From assembly GCF_004135285.1 (NCBI RefSeq), contig NZ_CP035494.1, positions 496,001-560,000 of the forward strand: a stretch of 64,000 bases of DNA, read 5' to 3'. Shown piece by piece: positions 18,326 to 26,742 of this stretch (positions are counted from its first letter, which is position 1; each line of letters opens with the position of its first letter). The translations under genes and the position numbers were made by a program. The stretch comes from Microbacterium protaetiae. GTDB taxonomy: Bacteria > Actinomycetota > Actinomycetes > Actinomycetales > Microbacteriaceae. The notes under the pieces are model-generated. The model worked only from the letters and a program-made list of their open reading frames with translations, was not told the origin of the DNA and searched no databases.

Positions 18326-19713
18326 CGGATGCGGGCGGGACGACCGGTGCACACAGCACCGAGGTCGTCGCCCGCCTGCGCAATGCTCTCCACGACCGTG
18401 TCGACACGTCGCCCGATGCGCTGACCGCGGCGCGCGCCGACAAATCGGGTCACGCATCGGCGGGCACTCCGCTCGCGGTCGTGCATGCGGCATCCATCGC
18501 CGATGTGCAGGCGACCATGCGCATCGCCGCCGAGACCCGCACGCCGGTGGTCCCCCGCGGCGCCGGGACCGGCCTGGCCGGCGGGGCGAACACCGGCACC
18601 GGTGAGATATCGCTGTCGCTACGCAGCATGGACCGCATTCTCGACGTGCGCCCCGACGACCTGCTGGCGGTAGTCGAGCCGGGCATCCTCAACGCCGATC
18701 TCAACGCGAAACTCGAGTCGCACGGCGTGTGGTGGGCGCCCGATCCGGCCAGCCGCTCGATCTCGACGGTGGGTGGCAACATCGCCACCGGCGCCGGCGG
18801 GCTGCTCTGCGCGAAGTACGGCGTGGTGCGCGACGCGGTGCTCGCCCTCGACGTCGTGCTGGCCGACGGCCGCCTCATCCATACGGGGCACCGCAGCGTG
18901 AAGGGCGTCACCGGACTCGACCTGACGAGCCTGTTCATCGGCTCAGAAGGCGTGCTGGGCGTGGTGGTGGGCGCAACGCTCAAGCTGCGCCGCCTCGCGC
19001 CCGGCCAGGTGCACACGCTGGCCGCTCTCTTCCCCGATGTGCGCACGGCCGCGGCCGCATCCGCCGCCGTCACCGCCGTCGGTCTGCAGCCGTCGGTGAT
19101 GGAACTGATGGATGCCACGTGCCTGGCCGCCGCGCATCGTCTGCTGCATCTCGCGCCGCCCGCGGGCGGCGCGCAGCTGACGGTGCAGACTGACGGTGCG
19201 GCATCCGCCGACGAAGCCGCCGCCATCGCCGACGTGCTGCGTGCCGCGGGCGGCCAGGTCGAGACCGCACGTGACCAGGCCGAGGGCGAACGCCTGCTCG
19301 AGATACGCCGCGCCATGCATCCGGCGATGGAGACGTTGGGCACCACGCTCATCGAAGACGTCGCAGTGCCCCGCAGCCGCCTGGCGGAGATGTTCGACGA
19401 GATAGCGCGGGTCGAGCGCGAGCACGGCGTCGTCATCCCCACCGTCGCACACGCCGGCGACGGCAACCTGCACCCCAACTTCATTTTCGAGGGCACCGAG
19501 GTGCCGCAGAAGATCTGGGATGCCGCCGACGACCTGTTTCACGCCGCCCTGCGCCTGGGCGGAACCCTCACCGGCGAGCACGGCATCGGCGTGCTCAAAA
19601 GCCGGTGGCTGGCCGCCGAGCTCGGCGACGACCAGTGGCAGCTGCAGCGCAGCATCAAGACCGTGTTCGACCCGCTGGGCATTCTCAATCCCGGAAAGGT
19701 GTTCTCCGAATGA
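18322..19713 (+). CDS. FAD-linked oxidase, GlcD / D-lactate dehydrogenase type (463 aa)
   Basis: Oxidises a 2-hydroxy acid (glycolate or D-lactate type) with FAD. The FAD-binding-4 domain shows PRGAGTGLAGGA and GGNIATGAGGLLCAKYG, and the C-terminal FAD-oxidase domain shows HAGDGNLHPNF and GEHGIGVLK. Length is normal. It overlaps the upstream DUF2568 gene by ATGA and the downstream Nudix gene the same way. No glcE or glcF partner is adjacent, so it may be the single-subunit type. The substrate cannot be decided from sequence. Confidence 0.88.
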   Translation: MTDAGGTTGAHSTEVVARLRNALHDRVDTSPDALTAARADKSGHASAGTPLAVVHAASIADVQATMRIAAETRTPVVPRGAGTGLAGGANTGTGEISLSLRSMDRILDVRPDDLLAVVEPGILNADLNAKLESHGVWWAPDPASRSISTVGGNIATGAGGLLCAKYGVVRDAVLALDVVLADGRLIHTGHRSVKGVTGLDLTSLFIGSEGVLGVVVGATLKLRRLAPGQVHTLAALFPDVRTAAAASAAVTAVGLQPSVMELMDATCLAAAHRLLHLAPPAGGAQLTVQTDGAASADEAAAIADVLRAAGGQVETARDQAEGERLLEIRRAMHPAMETLGTTLIEDVAVPRSRLAEMFDEIARVEREHGVVIPTVAHAGDGNLHPNFIFEGTEVPQKIWDAADDLFHAALRLGGTLTGEHGIGVLKSRWLAAELGDDQWQLQRSIKTVFDPLGILNPGKVFSE

Positions 19714-20150
19714 CTGCCACCATCCGCGTCAGTGCCGCCGTTGTGACGGATGCCGGAGGCCGCGCGCTTCTGGTCCGCAAACGGGGCACCGGCATGTTCA
19801 TGCAGCCGGGGGGCAAGCCCGAGCCGGGTGAATCCCCCGTGCAGACACTTGTCCGCGAATTGAAAGAAGAGCTCGGCGTGCGCGTGCGCACCGGCTCGCT
19901 GCGCGCCCTCGGCCGGTTCACGGCGGCCGCCGCGAACGAGGCAGGGCACGACGTGGTCGCCGACGCCTTCGCCCTGCACCTCGCCCCGGCGGCGGTGCGC
20001 CCCGCCGCCGAGATCGACGAGGCGCGATGGGTCACGGCCGACCAGCTCGGCACCCTGCAGATAGCGCCGCTCAGCCGCGACATCCTGCTCCCCCTCATCT
20101 GGCGCGCGCGGCGCGCAAGCCGGGGTCCGGTGGTCGTGCCGGCGCTCTGA
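19710..20150 (+). CDS. Nudix hydrolase (146 aa)
   Basis: Hydrolyses a nucleoside diphosphate linked to another moiety; the substrate is unknown. The Nudix box GGKPEPGESPVQTLVRELKE followed by ELGV fits GX5EX7REUXEEXGU at about residues 36-58. The ATG overlaps the preceding stop (ATGA), making this the last gene of a three-gene operon. It converges on nagB, with strong hairpins between them. Confidence 0.88.
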   Translation: MTATIRVSAAVVTDAGGRALLVRKRGTGMFMQPGGKPEPGESPVQTLVRELKEELGVRVRTGSLRALGRFTAAAANEAGHDVVADAFALHLAPAAVRPAAEIDEARWVTADQLGTLQIAPLSRDILLPLIWRARRASRGPVVVPAL

Positions 20151-20166
20151 CGCGCGGCATCCCCCG

Positions 20167-20187
20167 CTCCTCGCCCAGGGCGAGGAG
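20167..20187. terminator. Bidirectional terminator hairpin between nudix and nagB
   Basis: CTCCTCGCC (20167-20175) pairs perfectly with GGCGAGGAG (20179-20187) across a 3-base loop, between convergent genes. Confidence 0.6.
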
Positions 20188-20196
20188 AATGGCCGA

Positions 20197-20230
20197 GGCG
20201 AGGACCGGACGGCGACATCGCGTCCTCGCC
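20197..20230. terminator. Second hairpin between nudix and nagB
   Basis: GGCGAGGAC (20197-20205) pairs with GTCCTCGCC (20222-20230). Together with the hairpin just before it, it separates the convergent operons. Confidence 0.5.
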
Positions 20231-20289
20231 TGGGCAGATCCCCTCGCCCGAGGCGAGGGCGGAGGGGAAGGAGCCTTGAGATCCGCCCT

Positions 20290-21069
20290 CTACAGCTCCT
20301 GCCAGGCCGGCTTGTTGTCCCAGGTGTAGCGGTAGTAGTCGGCGAAGCGCAGACGGGATGCCGCGGCCTCATCGACGACCACGCTCACGCGCGGGTGCAG
20401 CTGAATCGCCGATCCGGGCAGCGATGCGGTGACCGCGCCCTCGACGGCCCCGGCGACCGCCTCGGCTTTGCCCTCGCCGAAGGCGAGCAGCACGAGGTGA
20501 CGGGCGCGCAGGATGGTGCCGAGCCCCTGCGTGATGCAGTGCATGGGAACCTCGTCGATCGAATCGAAGAAGCGCGCGTTGTCCTGCCGGGTCTGCGCGG
20601 TCAGGGTCTTCACGCGCGTCGACGACGCGAACGACGACCCGGGCTCGTTGAAGCCGATGTGCCCGTCAGTGCCGATCCCCAGAATCTGCAGTTCCACGCC
20701 GCCTGCCGCCGCTATCGCCGCCTCGTAGTCGTCGCCGGCGTGCTCGATGGTCTCCAACGCGCCGTTGGGCACCTGGATGCGCTCGGGATCCAACCCGAGC
20801 GGCTCGACCACCTCGCGGCGAATGACGTTGCGGTAGCTCTCCGGGTGAGCGGGGTCGATGCCCACGTACTCGTCGAGCGCGAATCCACGCACGCGCGAGA
20901 CATCCAGCCCCGCCAGCCGAGCCGGCAGCGCCTGATACACCGGCAGCGGGGTGGAGCCGGTCGCAAGCCCCAGCACGACCTCGGGATCGGCCGCGATGAG
21001 CGCGGCGATCTCGTCCGCCACGAGCGCACCCGCGGTCGCGGCATCCGGAACAATGACGACTTCAGCCAT
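20290..21069 (-). CDS. nagB: Glucosamine-6-phosphate deaminase (259 aa)
   Basis: Converts glucosamine-6-phosphate to fructose-6-phosphate and ammonia. Motifs GLATGSTPLPVY, LDEYVG, GIGTDGHIGFNEPGSSF and THCIT-like MHCITQGLGTI are in family order, and the length is normal. The ATG at 21069 overlaps the last 8 bases of the ROK kinase gene, so they are co-transcribed. It is the last gene of the amino-sugar import operon. Confidence 0.96.
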   Translation of the reverse strand: MAEVVIVPDAATAGALVADEIAALIAADPEVVLGLATGSTPLPVYQALPARLAGLDVSRVRGFALDEYVGIDPAHPESYRNVIRREVVEPLGLDPERIQVPNGALETIEHAGDDYEAAIAAAGGVELQILGIGTDGHIGFNEPGSSFASSTRVKTLTAQTRQDNARFFDSIDEVPMHCITQGLGTILRARHLVLLAFGEGKAEAVAGAVEGAVTASLPGSAIQLHPRVSVVVDEAAASRLRFADYYRYTWDNKPAWQEL

Positions 21070-21994
21070 GGAACACAGTCTCCCTTGTATCGCGCTCGCG
21101 TGCCGCCCCGACCAGCGCCGCACCCAGCGCCGCCGCCGGCGAACCGGCCGGCAGCAGCTGCACACGTCCGGGCAGGTGCAGTGAGCGCATGAATTCGGAT
21201 GCCGCGGCGCTGGCTTCCAGCTCGGCCCGCACGCCGTCCATCAGTCTGTCGCCGAGGCCGCTGAGCCCGCCGCCGATCACGACGACGTCGACATCGGCGG
21301 TCAGCACGAGAATGCGCACCGCAGCAGACACGCCGATCATGAGGTCGGCGCGCAGCGCCTGAGCGTGCGGGTCGGCGCGATCTGCGGCATCCAGCATGTC
21401 GAGCACCGGCAGCGGGGCGGGCCTGCCCCAGCGGCGCGCGATGGCCGCCCCTCCCGACAGCGCCTCGACGCAGCCGCGCTGACCGCACGTACAGATCGGG
21501 CCGTGCGGGTCGACGGCGATGTGGCCGACTTCGCCGGCGGTGCCGTGGGCGCCGGTCCACAGGGTGCCGTCGCTGACGATCCCCGCGGCGACCCCGGTTC
21601 CGAGGTTGAGAAAGGCCATCGTGCCACCGGCCCCGCCGCGCAGCGCGTCGGCGCCGAGCGCGGCCGCCTTGACATCGTTCTCGACGCTGACCGGCACGCC
21701 CAACCGCGGCGCTGTCGCCGCGGCGAGGTCGAGATCGGCGATGCCCAGGTTCACCGCGTGCAGCACATGCGACGATCCGGGATGCACTTGACCCGGCATC
21801 CCGACACCCACCGATTGGATGCCGCCACGCTCGACACCCGCGGCCACGAGGGCCTCGACGGCGTCGACGACCGTCTGCACCACGCCGTCGGGTCCCCACC
21901 CGGTGGCCAGACGCACCCTGCCGGTGATGGTGCCGGCGGCGTCGACGGCGACGGCGTCGGTCTTGGTGCCGCCGACGTCCAATCCCACTCTCAT
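21062..21994 (-). CDS. ROK-family sugar kinase, likely N-acetylglucosamine kinase (310 aa)
   Basis: The phosphate-binding motif DVGGTKT is at residues 6-12 and the ROK zinc motif CTCGQRGCVE follows GEVGHIAVDP. There is no N-terminal DNA-binding domain, so it is a kinase rather than a regulator. Its place between the sugar permease and nagB implies that it phosphorylates imported GlcNAc or a related sugar before NagA. Glucokinase activity is an alternative that sequence alone cannot exclude. Confidence 0.85.
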   Translation of the reverse strand: MRVGLDVGGTKTDAVAVDAAGTITGRVRLATGWGPDGVVQTVVDAVEALVAAGVERGGIQSVGVGMPGQVHPGSSHVLHAVNLGIADLDLAAATAPRLGVPVSVENDVKAAALGADALRGGAGGTMAFLNLGTGVAAGIVSDGTLWTGAHGTAGEVGHIAVDPHGPICTCGQRGCVEALSGGAAIARRWGRPAPLPVLDMLDAADRADPHAQALRADLMIGVSAAVRILVLTADVDVVVIGGGLSGLGDRLMDGVRAELEASAAASEFMRSLHLPGRVQLLPAGSPAAALGAALVGAARERDTRETVFHG

Positions 21995-22037
21995 CGGCCG
22001 TCCTCCCCACAGGAGGCGGCTCTCACACGCTCGTTCA

Positions 22038-22934
22038 TCAGCCCTTGACCGCCCCCGCCGACATCCCGGTGACGAGATTGCGCTGGATGATCAGGAAGAA
22101 GATGACCGCCGGCAACGAGAAGATCACCGACGCCGCCATCTGCGCGGCGTAGTCGATCGGCTGGTTGGGCACCGCGAACGAGGCCAGCCAGACCGGCAGG
22201 GTGTACATCGTCTGGTCCTTCATGAACACATAGGCGACCAGATAGTCGTTCCAGGCAGCGATGAACGAGAACACGCTCGATGCGATCACGCCGGGGGCTA
22301 CGAGCGGAAACAGCACCCGCCACATCACCGTCCACGTGTTCGCGCCGTCGACCTCGGCGGCCTCTTCGACCTCTTTCGGAATCGCCAGGAAGAACCCGCG
22401 CATCACCCATATGGAGAACGGCAGCGTCAGGGCCACATAGGCCAGAATCAGTCCGATGTAGTGGTTGAGCAGGCCCAGCCGGTTGAACACCAGGAACTGC
22501 GGGATCAGCAGCGCCGTGCCCGGCAGCATCTGCACGGCCAGGATGAGCACGAGGATGACGCGGCGCCCGCGGAAGCGGAAGCGCGAGAGCGCCGCCGAGG
22601 CGAACATCGCCAGCACGATGGCGAACACCAACGTCACGGCGACCACGATCACCGAGTTCTTCAGATTCGTGAAGAACGTCGTCTGCGTGAGGGCGTTGAC
22701 GTAGTTCTGCAGGCTCGGGTTCTTCGGCAGAAACTCGGGAGTCGCATTCAGCACGTTCCACGGCTGCTTGAACGAGGTCAGCACCATCCAGTAGACGGGG
22801 AAGATCCAGATCACCGAGACGACGATGGCCAGGATGTTGCTGCCGGTGCGGTGCTTGCGTCGCCGCCGGCGGCGCACCGGAGTCGCGCCGGTAGGGGCGG
22901 TGCCGACGGGTTCGTCGGTGGTCAGGGCGGTCAC
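22038..22934 (-). CDS. Carbohydrate ABC transporter permease, MalG/DasC type (298 aa)
   Basis: Integral membrane subunit of a CUT1 sugar importer. A cytoplasmic Arg-rich N-terminus is followed by six predicted helices and the EAA loop EEAAEVDGANTWTVMWRVLFP, the ATPase-docking site. Its start overlaps the stop of the partner permease upstream (22931-22934). No ATPase gene lies in the operon, so it probably uses a shared MsiK-type ATPase encoded elsewhere, as Streptomyces DasABC does. Confidence 0.9.
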   Translation of the reverse strand: MTALTTDEPVGTAPTGATPVRRRRRRKHRTGSNILAIVVSVIWIFPVYWMVLTSFKQPWNVLNATPEFLPKNPSLQNYVNALTQTTFFTNLKNSVIVVAVTLVFAIVLAMFASAALSRFRFRGRRVILVLILAVQMLPGTALLIPQFLVFNRLGLLNHYIGLILAYVALTLPFSIWVMRGFFLAIPKEVEEAAEVDGANTWTVMWRVLFPLVAPGVIASSVFSFIAAWNDYLVAYVFMKDQTMYTLPVWLASFAVPNQPIDYAAQMAASVIFSLPAVIFFLIIQRNLVTGMSAGAVKG

Positions 22935-23914
22935 AGGTCCTCCCCGGAGCGCAGAAGCCGGCGGATGTAGAAGCCGGTGATGATGAGAAGAATGAGTGTG
23001 GTCACGACCGAGATGGCCGCGCCCGTTCCGATCTTGAAGCTGACGAAGGCCTGCTTGAAAGTGAACACGCCCAGTGTCGCGGTCGTGTTGTCAGGCCCAC
23101 CCTGGGTGACCAGCCAGATCTGGTTGAAGACGTTGAAGTCCCAGATCACCGACAAGATCGTGATGAGGATGAGGCTCGGGGCGATGAAGGGCAGCGTGAC
23201 GTTGCGGTAGATGCGCCACTCGCTCGCGCCGTCCAGGCGCGCCGCCTCGTAGTAGGCCGGATCCACCTGGGTCTGGGCCGCATAGACCGTCAGCGCGATG
23301 AACGGCACCGCCTGCCACACGATCAGCAGCCAGATGCACAAGAAGCCCAACCACGTGTTGGCGGCCCAGTTCGTCTGGGTCAGGTCGCCGAAGATGCGCA
23401 GCTGTGTGAGCAGCCAGTTGATCACGCCGTACCCCGGCTGGAACAGCCAGTTCCACACCTGAGACGAGGCCACCGTCGGCATCGCCCAGGCGAAGATCAG
23501 CGCGATGGTGAGCACGTAACGCATCACCGTACCCAGCCGTGTGAGCAGGTTCGCCAACACGAGTCCGATGAGAACCGAGCCGGCCACCATCGCCGCGGTG
23601 AACCACAGGGTGCGCCACAGCGATGCCCAGAACTCCGGGTCGGTGAAGATCTTGGTGTAATTGGCAACGCCGACCGAGTCGTAGGCGCCGGTGATCACCG
23701 TGCGCGCGTTGGCGTCGGTGAAGGAGAAGAGCACAAGCAGGGCGATGGGCACGACCGTCAGCGCGATCATCACGAGCCCCGCCGGGGTGAGCATCACCCA
23801 GGGTGCTATCCGCTTGCGCCGTCGCCGGCGAGGGCCGCCGGGCTGCCGCGGCGCGTCGAGCGCCGCGGCAGCCGTGCCCTCGCCTGCGGCCAGAGCCGCA
23901 GTCGGGGTGTTCAT
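22931..23914 (-). CDS. Carbohydrate ABC transporter permease, MalF/DasB type (327 aa)
   Basis: Partner membrane subunit. A basic N-terminal tail (RRRRKRIAPW) leads into six helices, and the docking loop reads YEAARLDGASEWRIYRNVTLP. The ATG at 23914 has a strong AGGAGGAA site. It overlaps the second permease by 4 bases and follows the binding-protein gene by 50 bases. Confidence 0.9.
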   Translation of the reverse strand: MNTPTAALAAGEGTAAAALDAPRQPGGPRRRRRKRIAPWVMLTPAGLVMIALTVVPIALLVLFSFTDANARTVITGAYDSVGVANYTKIFTDPEFWASLWRTLWFTAAMVAGSVLIGLVLANLLTRLGTVMRYVLTIALIFAWAMPTVASSQVWNWLFQPGYGVINWLLTQLRIFGDLTQTNWAANTWLGFLCIWLLIVWQAVPFIALTVYAAQTQVDPAYYEAARLDGASEWRIYRNVTLPFIAPSLILITILSVIWDFNVFNQIWLVTQGGPDNTTATLGVFTFKQAFVSFKIGTGAAISVVTTLILLIITGFYIRRLLRSGEDL

Positions 23915-23964
23915 CGGTATTCCTCCTGGGTTCCGAAGGGAACCGAATCGAGGCTGACTGTGCG

Positions 23965-25305
23965 TCAGCCGTTCAGCGTGCTGTCGAGCGTGGCATCCAT
24001 GTCCTTCGCCGCATCAGCGACCGACTTGCTGCCGCTGGCCACCGAGGAGAAGAACTGCTCCATGTTCTTGTTGCCCTCGATGGTGCCCCAGCCGGCGGCA
24101 CCCGGTGTGGCGCGGGTCACACCGGAGGCGTCGTAGAAGCCCTGGGTGAGGGTGGTCGCCTTCGTGGCCCACTCCGCAGCGAGTTCCTTGGTGTTCGGAA
24201 TCCAGGGCTGCGCAGCCAGCGCGTTCTGGATGTCGGGGCTTGCCGCGATCTTGGTCCACACCAGCGCGAGATCCTGGTTGGGCGACTTCTGAGCGATGCC
24301 CCAGACCTCACCACCACCGAAGTTGTACGCCGGGCCGGATCCACCTGCCGTGTTCGGCAGGGCGAACGTGCCCAGGTCGTCCTCGGTGATCTTGCCGTTC
24401 GAGCCCGACACGACCAGTCCGGCGTCCCACAGCGCACCGATGATGGTCGCGGTCTTGCCGTCGGCCATGATCTGGTCTTCGTTCGGCTTGTCGGTGTTCA
24501 GCGTCTGGCTCGCCTTGCTCGAGTACGCGTTCTGGAAGGCCTTGAACTCGTCGAGGCCCTTCTGCGCCTCGGTGCTCGAGAACGCGCCCTTCCAGGTGCC
24601 GTCGTCGCTCGTGGCGATGTCCCCACCGGCGTCCCAGACCCAGCTCATTCCGGCGTACCAGAACTGTCCGGGCAGGTAGAACGGCGAGAAGTCGCTGGCG
24701 GAGTTCTTCGCCTTGATCTTGTCAAGATCGCTCTTGAGCTCGTCGTAGGTGGTCGGTGCCGTCGTGACACCGGCATCCGCCCACATCTTCTTGTTGTAGA
24801 TGACGGCGCGGTTGCCCACGAACGACGGCACGGCGTAGAGCTTGCCGTCGAAGGTGGCGGGGCCGGCCAGCGAGTCGACCCAGGTGCCGCCCTGCTGCAG
24901 CTCGTCCTTGTAGGCGCTCAGGTCCATCAGGCCACCGGTGTTCGCGTAGCCCGCAACCTGCGTGTTGCCGATGTCGACGACATCGGGGGGCGTCGTGGTG
25001 CCCAGCGCCGTGGTCAGCTTCGTGGTGATGCCGTCCCAGGCCTGCACCTGAACGTCGACCTTCGCGCCGGTCTGTGCCTCGAACTCGTCGTTGACCTTCT
25101 TCATCACCTCGTCCGAGTAATCCCCGGTCATCGCCCAGACGGTCAGCGTGCGACCGCTGCCGTCGACGGTGCCGATGGTCTTGCTCGTGTCGGGCGTGCT
25201 GGTGTCGCCGCCGTTGCCGCCGTTGCCGGCGCTCGAGCACGCGCTGAGCGCCAGCGCGGCTGCGATGCCGGCGGCGCCGACCGCAACGATGCGTGATGTG
25301 CGCAT
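23965..25305 (-). CDS. Sugar-binding lipoprotein of the amino-sugar ABC importer (446 aa)
   Basis: Extracellular substrate-binding protein of the CUT1 class. The signal peptide ends in the lipobox LSAC (cysteine about residue 23), followed by a Gly/Asn/Thr-rich linker. The body is typical SBP_bac_1, with LTVWAMTGDYSDEVMKKVND at the front and an alpha-helical C-terminus. It is the first structural gene after the ROK regulator. Specificity for GlcNAc, chitobiose or similar is inferred from nagB, the kinase and the shared operator with hex-nagA. Confidence 0.9.
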   Translation of the reverse strand: MRTSRIVAVGAAGIAAALALSACSSAGNGGNGGDTSTPDTSKTIGTVDGSGRTLTVWAMTGDYSDEVMKKVNDEFEAQTGAKVDVQVQAWDGITTKLTTALGTTTPPDVVDIGNTQVAGYANTGGLMDLSAYKDELQQGGTWVDSLAGPATFDGKLYAVPSFVGNRAVIYNKKMWADAGVTTAPTTYDELKSDLDKIKAKNSASDFSPFYLPGQFWYAGMSWVWDAGGDIATSDDGTWKGAFSSTEAQKGLDEFKAFQNAYSSKASQTLNTDKPNEDQIMADGKTATIIGALWDAGLVVSGSNGKITEDDLGTFALPNTAGGSGPAYNFGGGEVWGIAQKSPNQDLALVWTKIAASPDIQNALAAQPWIPNTKELAAEWATKATTLTQGFYDASGVTRATPGAAGWGTIEGNKNMEQFFSSVASGSKSVADAAKDMDATLDSTLNG

Positions 25306-25335
25306 TCTGTCTCCTTGTTTGCTTCTCTTGGTAGT

Positions 25336-25357
25336 GGGTGGGTCGGGCGACCTACCC
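25336..25357. promoter_or_regulatory. 22-bp dyad between the ROK regulator and the binding protein
   Basis: GGGTGGGTCG and CGACCTACCC form a near-perfect 10-bp inverted repeat around GG. It could be an mRNA-processing or attenuating hairpin, or an operator. There is no U-tract. Confidence 0.45.
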
Positions 25358-25376
25358 GGGGGGATCTGCGGGGCGG

Positions 25377-26567
25377 CTAGGACACCCCGAGTTGTGCGGA
25401 CAGGACCATGACCGCGGCGCCGCGCAGGACGATGTCCTCGCCTTGTGCGGTCATGCGCACCCGAATGCCCTCGTGGATCTTCGCGAGGGTACGGGTTCGA
25501 AGAGTCTCGACCGTGGCCGCAGAGAACGGGCCGTCGAGAAGATCGCTGGGGCCGGAGAGGATGACCTCCGACAGGTCAAGCGCGCCCACGACCGGCGCCA
25601 GGGCGATGCCCAGCCGCTCGCCGGCGTCGCGCAGCACGCCCTCACGGGCGGAGGGGGTGGATGCCTCGGCCAGCCGTGCGGTCAGAGTGGGCACCGAGAT
25701 CCATGCCTCGAGGCATCCCACCTTCCCGCACGAGCAGCGCGGACCACCGTCGGTGGCCACCGTCACATGGCCGATCTCACCGGCGGCGAAACGGCTGCCG
25801 ACCATCGGGCGGCCGCCCGAGAGCAGGCCCGAGCCGACGCCGCGCCCGACCCGCACGACCATGACATCGTCACCGGCTCCCCCGAACGTGTACTCGGCGA
25901 GCACCGCGGCGTTCGCATCGTTGGCGACGATGATCGGTACATCGAGCGCCGCGCGCAGCGCGCCCTCGAGATCGAAGCCGTTCAACCCGAGGTTCGGAGC
26001 CGTGATGACCACGCCCGACGCATCGACGATGCCCGGAGTGCCCACGCCGATGCCCAGCACCGGCGCGTGTGAGTCGGCGACCAGCTCGCCGGCGAACGCG
26101 ACGATGGCGCCCACCACGTCGCCGTCGGCGCCGGGGTGCGGAATCTCGCGCCGCACCACGATCGTGCCGTCGAGTGTGAGCACGCCGCCCACGAACGACG
26201 AGGTGCCCGAAAGGTCGAGGCCGACGATGCGGTGACCCTCGTGATCGAGGTCGACGAGAATCGCGGGCTTGCCGGGGCGCGAGATCTCGCGCACCCCCTT
26301 TTCGGCGACGAATCCGTCGGCGATCAGCTCGGCGACCAGGTCAGAGATCGTCACCCGGGTCAGCCCGGTCTCACGCGACAGGTCGGCGCGACTCATGGCG
26401 CCACCGTGGAAAAGCGTCTGCAGCACCAGCGACCGATTGTGCGCGCGAGCGTGTTCGGGAAGCACCTTCGCGCCATGACGCGGATGCCGCGGCGCGGCCA
26501 ATGCGTAGCCGGCGGCGCTCCCCTGCTCCGGGGAGGAAGGGCCGCGTCGCGCTTCCGAGGTCGACAT
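25377..26567 (-). CDS. ROK-family transcriptional regulator of amino-sugar genes (396 aa)
   Basis: The N-terminal winged helix (about residues 45-95, SRADLSRETGLTRVTISDLV) is joined to a ROK sugar-binding domain with the zinc motif CSCGKVGCLE. NagC/XylR-type proteins of this build bind dyads like GTTAG-N5-CTTAC and release them on binding a sugar or sugar phosphate. Such a dyad lies directly upstream of its own ATG and also before hex, so autoregulation plus control of hex-nagA is likely. It heads the operon that continues to nagB. Confidence 0.9.
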   Translation of the reverse strand: MSTSEARRGPSSPEQGSAAGYALAAPRHPRHGAKVLPEHARAHNRSLVLQTLFHGGAMSRADLSRETGLTRVTISDLVAELIADGFVAEKGVREISRPGKPAILVDLDHEGHRIVGLDLSGTSSFVGGVLTLDGTIVVRREIPHPGADGDVVGAIVAFAGELVADSHAPVLGIGVGTPGIVDASGVVITAPNLGLNGFDLEGALRAALDVPIIVANDANAAVLAEYTFGGAGDDVMVVRVGRGVGSGLLSGGRPMVGSRFAAGEIGHVTVATDGGPRCSCGKVGCLEAWISVPTLTARLAEASTPSAREGVLRDAGERLGIALAPVVGALDLSEVILSGPSDLLDGPFSAATVETLRTRTLAKIHEGIRVRMTAQGEDIVLRGAAVMVLSAQLGVS

Positions 26568-26571
26568 GTTT

Positions 26572-26586
26572 GTTAGTACACCTTAC
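26572..26586 (-). promoter_or_regulatory. ROK-type operator before the regulator gene
   Basis: GTTAGTACACCTTAC (as read on +) lies 5 bases upstream of the regulator ATG. It matches the hex operator at 9458 in GTTAGT and CCTTAC, and also in the preceding TTT. Confidence 0.7.
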
Positions 26587-26742
26587 GAACACGGCCGACG
26601 CAAGCTTTCACACCATTTTGCATAGCGGCTTTACAAAAACGTTACCTTTTCTTGACCGTCGCAGCACGTCTTCGGGCTCTCACTCCAGGCTTCCTGACAA
26701 GCGTGTCGATTAGCATGGTGACCGGGGAAGACTTCGGGGGTG

